Shown one piece after another: positions 27,765 to 34,379 of a DNA stretch of 48,897 nucleotides. The notes under the pieces are model-generated. The model ran no database searches. It had not been told where the DNA came from and saw only the letters and a program-made list of their open reading frames with translations. The stretch is from Candidatus Kuenenia stuttgartensis. Its GTDB lineage: Bacteria > Planctomycetota > Planctomycetia > Pirellulales > UBA1268. The translations under genes and the position numbers were made by a program. The stretch is taken from the NCBI GenBank assembly GCA_945890755.1, contig CAMDDA010000005.1:1-48897 (forward strand), written 5' to 3'. Within the stretch, counting starts at the first letter, position 1, and each line of letters opens with the position of its first letter.

Positions 27765-28377
27765 CGTGATCCTCGTGAACCCAGTAGGGCTGGCCCTGCG
27801 CCATCTTCCGAGTCAGTTCGCCAGCAGCGATCCGCTCCCTGATCGCGATGAGCCGCCGCGACACGGCGAGGTCGCGGTCATAGAGCACGATGCCGCACAC
27901 GGCAGCCTCCGCCCAGCTTCCGGAGACCCTGTCGGCCGAGTCTGGCAGATGCACGAAATGCAGGTCGATCTCGCGGCCATTCCACGAGGGCACCGCTCCC
28001 TCCCACTCCCGATAGAGGGAGCGAGTGATCGGCACGCCGGCCGCGAGCACCACGAGCAGATCGACGTCCGACCCGGCGGCGAGTTCGCCCCGCGCGAACG
28101 AACCGTACACGATCAATCCCACGAGATCGCTGCCGAGTCGCGAGCGGATTGGTAGGACAGCATTCGAGACCGCATCGAGCCCTCCCGCCCCCGGGGCGGT
28201 GAGCGTGCGGCCGCACCAGTCGTTGAGCGATACGCCCGCCGCGTGGGCATCCTCTCTCAGGATGCCATGCAGGCTGGGATCAAGACGGAGCACGAACTTT
28301 CCGGAGGCCCGCGAGCGGCTCGTCGCCCGCCGCCGGCCTTGGGGGCTCGTGTCCTTCAAAGTGATACTGTTAAGCAT
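27751..28377 (-). CDS. Nucleotidyltransferase (MNT/MntA-like) fused to an N-terminal RHH-like domain
   Basis: A 208-residue two-domain protein. Residues about 25-62 (GKFVLRLDPSLHGILREDAH, then AGVSLNDWCGRTL) look like a ribbon-helix-helix DNA-binding domain of the HicB/Arc kind. Residues about 70-200 are a minimal nucleotidyltransferase. The segment VYGSFARGELAAGSDVDLL fits the GSx10DxD signature of MntA antitoxins. In HEPN-MNT systems this enzyme inactivates the HEPN toxin by adding AMP. The added DNA-binding domain could make the antitoxin autoregulatory, which is unusual for MntA-type proteins. Palindromes around the start codon fit that idea. AAAGG lies just upstream of the ATG. Confidence 0.82.
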   Translation of the reverse strand: MLNSITLKDTSPQGRRRATSRSRASGKFVLRLDPSLHGILREDAHAAGVSLNDWCGRTLTAPGAGGLDAVSNAVLPIRSRLGSDLVGLIVYGSFARGELAAGSDVDLLVVLAAGVPITRSLYREWEGAVPSWNGREIDLHFVHLPDSADRVSGSWAEAAVCGIVLYDRDLAVSRRLIAIRERIAAGELTRKMAQGQPYWVHEDHDAQP

Positions 28378-28393
28378 GCCTTTATGATATCAC
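28361..28393. promoter_or_regulatory. Palindromes spanning the start of the RHH-nucleotidyltransferase gene
   Basis: GTGATA (28361-28366) and TATCAC (28388-28393) form a 6-bp inverted repeat around the start codon. The right arm contains a perfect 8-bp palindrome TGATATCA (28385-28392), and GCATGC (28374-28379) lies at the centre over the ATG. The patch is AT-rich for this genome. It is a plausible operator for the gene's own RHH-like domain. Confidence 0.4.
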
Positions 28394-28484
28394 GCAGGCG
28401 TGGAGCCCGCCCGCCGACCGCCTGCTCCGGGCTGGCTCGCGCCGTGTGCAGCAGCCGCGGACGGGAATGCGGCATACTGTGGCG

Positions 28485-29261
28485 ATGCTCGCCGAACCGC
28501 AGGACACCGCCGCTGATCTCTCCTTCTCGCTCGCGGGCGTCCGCGTGCGGGTGTCGGCCTGGTTCTGGCTGGCTGCGGCACTCATCGGCTGGAATGTCTG
28601 CCAGGCGTATTCCCGCGGCGATCAGCGGGCGCTCGTCCAGTTTCTCGTGCTCTGGGTGGGAGCGGTGTTCGTGTCGCTCCTCGTGCATGAGTTCGGCCAC
28701 GCCCTCGCCTATCGGTTCTTCGGCCAGTCGGCCCATGTCGTGCTCTATCATTTCGGCGGCCTCGCGGTGCCCGAGACCTGGGGGCGACGCGGATACCTGC
28801 GGCCGTTTCAGCGGCTCATCGTCTCGGCGGCCGGACCCCTCGCGCAGTTTGCCTTTGCGGCACTGATCGTCGCCGGCCTCAAGGCCACCGGCACGATGGC
28901 ACCGTTTCCCCTCGAGTCGATCGGCAGGTTGCTTGGCCTCTACGAGGGGCGCGAGTTTGCGTCGCCATTCACCTACGCCCTCGCCGACTTCCTGCTCTAC
29001 GTGAACGTGTTCTGGCCGCTGATCAATCTCGTGCCGGTGCCGCCGCTCGACGGCGGGCAGATCGTCCGCGAGGGCCTGCTCGCGGCCGGTGTGGCCGATG
29101 CCCACCGCATCGCGGGCATCATCGGCGTGGTGGCCGGCGGCGCCGTGGCCTGGTGGGGCTACACGCATGGCGAGCCGTTTCTCGGCATCATGTTCGCGAT
29201 GCTCGCGGCTTCGTGCTTCCAGGGCCTTTCGGCGGGCACTCCCTGGCAACGGTGGAACTGA
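28485..29261 (+). CDS. Site-2 protease family membrane metalloprotease (M50)
   Basis: A 258-residue intramembrane zinc protease. The HExxH motif is VHEFGHALAYRFFG near residue 77, and the third ligand motif is VPVPPLDGGQIV near residue 190. Five or six hydrophobic helices surround them. Such proteases cleave membrane-bound substrates; the short form without PDZ or CBS domains is common in planctomycetes. I chose the ATG at 28485 (MLAEPQDTAADLSFSLAG), which resembles the usual family N-terminus. An ATG at 28467 is also possible. The stop overlaps the start of the next gene by 10 bp if that gene uses its GTG. Confidence 0.88.
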   Translation: MLAEPQDTAADLSFSLAGVRVRVSAWFWLAAALIGWNVCQAYSRGDQRALVQFLVLWVGAVFVSLLVHEFGHALAYRFFGQSAHVVLYHFGGLAVPETWGRRGYLRPFQRLIVSAAGPLAQFAFAALIVAGLKATGTMAPFPLESIGRLLGLYEGREFASPFTYALADFLLYVNVFWPLINLVPVPPLDGGQIVREGLLAAGVADAHRIAGIIGVVAGGAVAWWGYTHGEPFLGIMFAMLAASCFQGLSAGTPWQRWN

Positions 29262-30049
29262 CTGCCGTGGAGGGCGATCGGCAGACGGTGATCGTGCTCG
29301 GGGCCAGCAATGTCTCGCGCGGCCTCGCCCGGCTCGTTGCCACGGTACGGGCGCGGGCCGAGTCACCGGCGGATCTCTTCGTGGCCGCGGGCCACGGCCG
29401 GGCCTACGGGGTAAACAGCCGCGTGTGGATGCGCCGGCTGCCGTCGATTCTGGCCTGTGGCCTGTGGCAATCGCTCGCGGAGCACGCATGCGCCGAGAAT
29501 GCCGCGCCGGTCGCCGTGGTGACCGACGTCGGCAACGAACTACTTTACGGCCTCGGTGTGGCCCAGATCGCCGGCGCCGTCCGCGAGGCCGTGCGGCGGC
29601 TCGCCGACCGGGGCGTCACGATCGTGATCACCGGGCTGCCCCTTGCGAGCATTGCCTCGGTGGGGCCGGTCCGGTATCAGGCGCTGCGGACGGCCTTCGT
29701 GCCGGGCTGCCGGCTACCGCTGCCGGTGCTCAAGGAGGCGGCGGTCTGGCTCGACGACGAGCTCCGGGCCATCGCCTTCGCTGCCGGTGCGGCGTTCATC
29801 AAGCAGCCGGGCGACTGGTACGGCCTCGACGCGATCCATGTGCGGCGGCGGTGCATCGATCGGCTCTGGCGAGAGGTGGCCGACGCCTGGAACTGGCCGA
29901 CGACCGCCCGACCTTCCCGCGGATCGGTGCGGGAATGGGCCGGGATTGGGTCGCGGGCCGCGGAAACACGGTCCCTCGCCCGGGTCATGCTCCACACTCC
30001 CCAGCCCGCCTGGCGATCCCGCGACGGCCTGCGGCTCTGGCTCTACTGA
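29252..30049 (+). CDS. SGNH/GDSL-hydrolase-like protein
   Basis: A 265-residue protein with scattered SGNH-hydrolase features: a serine-bearing block LGASNVSRG at the N-terminus, a glycine block AAGHGRAYG, an Asn block VTDVGNELL and a C-terminal DAIHV matching the DxxH catalytic pair. The first block is degenerate (GASN rather than GDS), so esterase activity is likely but not certain. No signal peptide was recognised. The start is unclear: a GTG at 29252 gives a 10-bp overlap with the protease gene, and the longer ATG frame at 29153 reads through protease coding sequence. Confidence 0.65.
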   Translation: MELTAVEGDRQTVIVLGASNVSRGLARLVATVRARAESPADLFVAAGHGRAYGVNSRVWMRRLPSILACGLWQSLAEHACAENAAPVAVVTDVGNELLYGLGVAQIAGAVREAVRRLADRGVTIVITGLPLASIASVGPVRYQALRTAFVPGCRLPLPVLKEAAVWLDDELRAIAFAAGAAFIKQPGDWYGLDAIHVRRRCIDRLWREVADAWNWPTTARPSRGSVREWAGIGSRAAETRSLARVMLHTPQPAWRSRDGLRLWLY

Positions 30050-30232
30050 GCCGCACACCGCCTCTTTTCTGCAGTCAACACGCGTGCCAGAGGGGTTCGA
30101 GGCCCTCCAATCGCCCCCTGCGTCCGGTTTCGAACCCGGAATCCGCCTTCCTCAGAGGATACCGCAGGCATTGCGTGCCCACCGGGGCCTGCCCTCCGGA
30201 TGGACGGAATCGGCAGCAGGGATCGAGCCCAA
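30050..30232. promoter_or_regulatory. Gap upstream of the polyketide/PLP operon with two hairpins
   Basis: A 183-nt intergenic region that should contain the operon promoter. Two hairpins, each with 5-bp stems and 8-nt loops, lie 15 nt apart: GAGGG/CCCTC at 30090-30107 with loop GTTCGAGG, and TCCGG/CCGGA at 30123-30140 with loop TTTCGAAC. They resemble tRNA T-arms at first glance but do not fold into tRNAs. No clear -35/-10 was identified. Confidence 0.35.
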
Positions 30233-30862
30233 ATGACCACCGGCGCAGCGGCCCCATGGGTTCCTGTCACGTTTCGTCTTGCAGGCGCGGATGACGCGGA
30301 GTCCGTGCAGCGGTGCCGCTACGACGTCTACGCCGAGCAGGGCTTCGTTTCCCCGAATGATCATCCCGAAGGACGGGAGTGGGATCACTACGACGCCCAC
30401 GCCGTGTCGGCCATCGCGACGGCGGGGCCACTCGGCGAGGTGATTGGTACTGCTCGGCTGATCCTCGCCGAGGATGGGCCGCTGCCGATCGAGGCGCCTC
30501 CGCATTCGATCGGGGTCCTTGCCGGCGGTCGCGTGGCGGAAATCTCTCGACTCTGCGTGCGGCCTGCTTTTCGCCATGGCCGCGTCGGGATGGGGCTTTT
30601 TCGCGTCCTCTTCCAGGTCGTCGAGCAGCGGTCCATCGATTCGGTCTACGGGATCCTCGATGAGCGGCTCCTGGGGAGCCTGCGCTGGATTGGGCTGCCG
30701 TTTCGCCGACTCGGCCCGCCGCGATCCTTCATGGGCGTGACCATTCCCTGCGTCTGCGAGGTCGCGGACGTCGTGCCGGCCCTGCGTCGGAACACACAGG
30801 CCAATCTGCTCGGGGTCACCTGGCTGTTCGAGCGTCCCTGTCCTGAACGTCTGGTGCTGTGA
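30233..30862 (+). CDS. FeeM/autoinducer-synthase-like N-acyltransferase (GNAT fold)
   Basis: A 209-residue acyltransferase-like protein. The N-terminal block CRYDVYAEQGFVSPN, then GREWDHYDAHAVSAIA and VIGTARLIL is typical of the FeeM / PEP-CTERM-associated / LuxI-like GNAT group, whose members transfer acyl chains from acyl-ACP to an amine. VAEISRLCVRP is the usual cofactor-binding strand. It is the first gene of a five-gene operon including two ACP-bearing proteins, which suits an acyl-ACP user. The ATG at 30233 follows an AGGGA. The stop overlaps the next start as TGATG. Confidence 0.75.
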   Translation: MTTGAAAPWVPVTFRLAGADDAESVQRCRYDVYAEQGFVSPNDHPEGREWDHYDAHAVSAIATAGPLGEVIGTARLILAEDGPLPIEAPPHSIGVLAGGRVAEISRLCVRPAFRHGRVGMGLFRVLFQVVEQRSIDSVYGILDERLLGSLRWIGLPFRRLGPPRSFMGVTIPCVCEVADVVPALRRNTQANLLGVTWLFERPCPERLVL

Positions 30863-31641
30863 TGGGCTTCACCACTTCATGGGGCGGTCGAAAGCGTGTC
30901 TCACCACCACTTCAATTACTCTGGTCGGCCTACGCCCGCGTGTACGACGGACTGCTCGACTTCTATCCGTATCGTGCGCTCGTCGATGCCGTCGTCGATC
31001 GTCTCCGGCTGACGGACGGGCTCCGGCTCTTGGACGTCGGCTGCGGCACGGGCAACGTCATGCTCGAGGCGCTCAGGCGGGCGGCGATCACGGCGCATGG
31101 CGTCGATGCGGCTCCGGCAATGGTCGTCCGCGCCCGCCGCAAACTGGCGACCGCCGTCGAGCGGCGGACGGCAGTCGTGACATGCGGTGAGGCGATTGCC
31201 GCGCTACGGTCGATGCCCGGCGGGTGTTTCGATCGCGTCTGCCTGATGAACGTCATTTATGCCGTGCCGGATCGCGAATCATTGTGGCGGGAATGCCTGC
31301 GTCTGCTCGCGCCTGCGGGTCTCATCGTCGCGACCACGTCGACGAAGACGGGAACCCTGCCACTGATCCGGGAGCACCTGCGACACGCACCGCGCTGGCG
31401 GCTGGCTTCGCCGCGACTGGTTGCCGTCTGTGTCTTCGACGGACTGATCTGCGCACTTGCTGGCGCCGGGCGGTTCGCGTTTCCAGCGGAAGACGTCTTA
31501 TATGCCGAGGTCATAGCGGCAGGTGGCGTGCCGGCCGATGGGCAACGAACGTACGGCGGCGACGCCGAAGGCGTGAATGTCATCTTCACGGTCCGCCATC
31601 GATCTCCACCCCCGTCCGGAGTCTCTCGCCATGTACAGTAG
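30862..31641 (+). CDS. SAM-dependent methyltransferase (class I)
   Basis: A 259-residue protein with a Rossmann-fold SAM-binding motif LLDVGCGTGNVMLEALRR, the acidic strand-2 residue in HGVDAAPAMV, and post-motifs CFDRVCLMNVIY and ECLRLLAPAGLIVATTS. It could methylate an oxygen, nitrogen or carbon; the substrate cannot be read from sequence. It overlaps both neighbours (1 nt with the acyltransferase gene, 11 nt with the PLP gene), so a role in the same pathway is likely. Confidence 0.85.
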   Translation: MGFTTSWGGRKRVSPPLQLLWSAYARVYDGLLDFYPYRALVDAVVDRLRLTDGLRLLDVGCGTGNVMLEALRRAAITAHGVDAAPAMVVRARRKLATAVERRTAVVTCGEAIAALRSMPGGCFDRVCLMNVIYAVPDRESLWRECLRLLAPAGLIVATTSTKTGTLPLIREHLRHAPRWRLASPRLVAVCVFDGLICALAGAGRFAFPAEDVLYAEVIAAGGVPADGQRTYGGDAEGVNVIFTVRHRSPPPSGVSRHVQ

Positions 31642-33172
31642 CTCGGTCATGCGCCCGACGCGCGAGGTGATCAAGGAAACGATCATCACGTTCCTGCGGA
31701 ATGAAGCGCAGGTGTTCATCGACGACATCGATGATCATGCGCCGCTTTCCCAGTACGGCATCGACTCGCTCGGCATTGCATCGATCCACTGCGAGCTGGA
31801 ACAGGCGACGCAGAAACGGGTGAATCCTGAAGTCGTCTATGAACTCGAAACGATCGCCGAACTGGCGGAGTACTTCGATAGCCTGCCTGCCGGGAATCAC
31901 GCCCCGAAAAGGCCTGATGCCGCCGCGGCAATGAATCGGTGTTCGGCCGAGTTGGAGCCCCCTCGACCGAAACCCGGTCGCGACCAGCTTCTTGCGCCAT
32001 ACCGTCTTCTGAATGGTCGCGTGCAGGCCCTCAAGAACGAGAACAAGTATTTCTTCGAGCCGGTGATGTCCGAGCACGACGGCGCCTGGGTGGTGGCCGA
32101 CGGACGCCGGATGCTCATGATGTCGTCGTATGAGTATCTGGGCCTGCTCGGCCACCCCCACCTGAAGCAGGCTGCCGTCGCCGCAGTCGAAAAGTTCGGA
32201 GTGGGACACCATGGCGTGCGGCTGCTGGCGGGCACGACGACGTTGCATCGGGAGTTGGAGCGACGGCTGGCCGGCTGGATGCGGTCTGAGGCTGCGATCG
32301 TCTACAGCAGCGGCTTTATGACCAACCTCGCCACGATCTCGGCGCTCGTTGACTGCAACTGCTGCGTGATCGGCGACCAATGGAACCACGCGAGCATCGT
32401 CGATGGGTGTCGGGCGTCTGGCGCCGAGTTTCTGGTGTTCGACCACAACGACATGACGTCACTCCGGAGCAAACTCGCGGAGGCGAACGGCCGGCGGACG
32501 CTCGTCGTGGTCGATGGGGTGTTCAGCATGGACGGCGACATCATCAACCTGCCCGACGTGGTCGAGTTGTGTCGGCAGCACCATGCGTTGCTCATGGTTG
32601 ACGAGGCCCACAGCCTCGGTGTGCTGGGCCGGACGGGGCGAGGCATTCAGGAGCACTTCGGCCTGCCGGACGACGCCATCGACTTCAAGATGGGAACACT
32701 GTCGAAGGCGCTCGCCAGTTGCGGTGGATTCGTCGCCGCGCGAGACGAGCTGATCATGTTCCTCAAGCATCATGCCCGGGGCTACATCTTCAGCGGCGCT
32801 GTGCCCGTCGCACCGACGGCCGCTGCGATCGCCGCCCTCGAGGTGATCGAGAGCGAGCCCCAGTTGGTCACCACGCTGCGGGCCAATCGGGAGTATTACG
32901 TGGAGGGGCTGCGGCGAGCGGGCTTCGATACCGGCGCCACCGAGACCGCGATCGTTCCCGTCATGACCCGGAACGAGGCCGTGACGCTAGAAATGACCAG
33001 GCTCTGCCGAGCCGAGGGGCTGTTCGTGGTGCCGGTCGCCTTTCCCGCGGTGCCGCTGAATGCGCCGCGTCTGCGGACGTGCGTCTCGGCGCTCCACACC
33101 CGGTCGGACCTCGATTTCGCCCTCCGGGTACTGGCCCAAGCCGGCCGGCAGACGGGCTTGATTGCGTCGTAA
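31631..33172 (+). CDS. Acyl carrier protein fused to a serine-palmitoyltransferase-like alpha-oxoamine synthase
   Basis: A 513-residue fusion. Residues about 8-85 are an acyl carrier domain with phosphopantetheine site YGIDSLG (Ser46). Residues about 120-510 are a PLP enzyme of the alpha-oxoamine synthase family, which condenses an acyl thioester with an amino acid and releases CO2. Family motifs are GVRLLAGTTTLHRELE, NHASIVDG, DEAHSLGVLGRTGRG (Asp324, His327) and GTLSKALASCGG (PLP lysine Lys359). DEAHS, with Ser after His, resembles serine palmitoyltransferase and CqsA more than BioF or Kbl, so an amino ketone such as a sphingoid-like base is the likely product. The acyl donor may come from the adjacent PKS. 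The ATG at 31631 has GGAG 9 nt upstream. Confidence 0.85.
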   Translation: MYSSSVMRPTREVIKETIITFLRNEAQVFIDDIDDHAPLSQYGIDSLGIASIHCELEQATQKRVNPEVVYELETIAELAEYFDSLPAGNHAPKRPDAAAAMNRCSAELEPPRPKPGRDQLLAPYRLLNGRVQALKNENKYFFEPVMSEHDGAWVVADGRRMLMMSSYEYLGLLGHPHLKQAAVAAVEKFGVGHHGVRLLAGTTTLHRELERRLAGWMRSEAAIVYSSGFMTNLATISALVDCNCCVIGDQWNHASIVDGCRASGAEFLVFDHNDMTSLRSKLAEANGRRTLVVVDGVFSMDGDIINLPDVVELCRQHHALLMVDEAHSLGVLGRTGRGIQEHFGLPDDAIDFKMGTLSKALASCGGFVAARDELIMFLKHHARGYIFSGAVPVAPTAAAIAALEVIESEPQLVTTLRANREYYVEGLRRAGFDTGATETAIVPVMTRNEAVTLEMTRLCRAEGLFVVPVAFPAVPLNAPRLRTCVSALHTRSDLDFALRVLAQAGRQTGLIAS

Positions 33173-33209
33173 TGGGTATGCCCGCCGGACGGAAGAGGCT
33201 GCCCACGCG

Positions 33210-34334
33210 ATGAGCACGGTACTGGTGGAGCGGGTGCGAACATGGCGGCAACGGCGGCAGTTCATTCGCCTTCCATGGGCGATCTATCGAGGCGATCCCC
33301 ACTGGATCCCGCCGCTGCTCGCCAACCACAAGGAGATGCTCGACTACACCCACAGCCCATTTTACGACGACGCCGACATCCAGACGTTTCTCGCCACCCG
33401 CGACGGCCTGCCCGTCGGTCGCATCGCCGCGATCGTCAACCACGCCCACAACCGGCACTGCGGCGAGCAGCGTGGGTTCTTCGGCTTCTTCGAGAGCGAG
33501 AACGATCCGGAGGTGGCGCGCTCCCTCATGGCGGCCGTCAGGCAGTGGCTGGGGGACCGGGGCATCACGGCGGTGCGTGGCCCGGCGAACCCGTCGATGA
33601 ATCACGAATGCGGGCTGCTGGTGGACGGTTTCGACGCCGCGCCCACGTTCATGAATACCTATAACCCGCGGTACTACGCAGCCCTCATCGAGGGCTGCGG
33701 CTTTCATAAGGCGCAGGATCTGTTCGCTCTGCATCAGCGGACGAGTGCCCTGGTGCAGACCGCCGACAAGCTCGCAGCCTTCGTGCGCGGATCCTGCCAG
33801 CGGCTCGGGATTCGCTTTCGGCCCTTCGACCTGCGGAACTTCCGGGCCGACGTGCAGGTGTTCATGGAGACCTTCAACCAGGCCTATGCAAACGTGTGGG
33901 GGTTCGTGCCATTTTCGCCCGCCGAGATCGATCACCTGGCACGGGGGATCAGGCCTCTCATCACGCCCGACCTGACCGCGATCGCGGAAGTCGATGGCAA
34001 GCCGGTGGCGGCCGTGCTGGCGATGCTCGACTACAACCCACGCATCAAGGCGATCGGCGGGCGGCTGCTGCCCTTCGGCTTCATTCGCCTGCTGGCCAAT
34101 CGCCGGGCGATCAATCGGATCCGCGTCGTCAGTGCCCAGGTCGTTCCGGAGTTTCAGCGGCAGGGACTGGGGCCGCTGTTGATGGCGCATCTGCTTCCTG
34201 CCATGCAGGCACGCGGCATCGACGAGGTGGAGTTCTCCACGGTCATCGAGAGCAATCAGTTTTCATTCGCGACGCTCAGGCGCATCGGGGCCACCGTCAC
34301 GAAGACATACCGAATGTACGACGCGAACACGTGA
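33210..34334 (+). CDS. GNAT-type N-acyltransferase, YghO/bacterial-ceramide-synthase-like
   Basis: A 374-residue protein. The N-terminal region RRQFIRLPWAIYRGDPHWIP, then GFFGFFESENDPEV and ITAVRGPANPSMNHECGLLV belongs to a two-lobed acyltransferase family related to E. coli YghO. The second lobe has the acyl-CoA-binding pattern VVPEFQRQGLGPLLM. From memory, the Caulobacter bacterial ceramide synthase is a GNAT-type protein of similar kind; this should be tested. Next to a serine-palmitoyltransferase-like enzyme, N-acylation of the amino ketone or amino alcohol is the natural hypothesis. The start at 33210 (MSTVLVERV) is preferred over an upstream TTG. Confidence 0.75.
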   Translation: MSTVLVERVRTWRQRRQFIRLPWAIYRGDPHWIPPLLANHKEMLDYTHSPFYDDADIQTFLATRDGLPVGRIAAIVNHAHNRHCGEQRGFFGFFESENDPEVARSLMAAVRQWLGDRGITAVRGPANPSMNHECGLLVDGFDAAPTFMNTYNPRYYAALIEGCGFHKAQDLFALHQRTSALVQTADKLAAFVRGSCQRLGIRFRPFDLRNFRADVQVFMETFNQAYANVWGFVPFSPAEIDHLARGIRPLITPDLTAIAEVDGKPVAAVLAMLDYNPRIKAIGGRLLPFGFIRLLANRRAINRIRVVSAQVVPEFQRQGLGPLLMAHLLPAMQARGIDEVEFSTVIESNQFSFATLRRIGATVTKTYRMYDANT

Positions 34335-34379
34335 CACGGGTCCTCTCGGCCTCGAACCAGAACCCCAGGGGGATATGAC

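Noticed and set aside
28356-29489. 377-residue open frame antisense to the site-2 protease
   Set aside because: Arg/His/Glu-rich shadow; the plus-strand protease has intact HExxH and LDGG motifs.
30085-30145. Possible tRNA (T-arm-like sequences)
   Set aside because: Loops are 8 nt rather than 7, and no acceptor, D or anticodon arms can be drawn on either strand.
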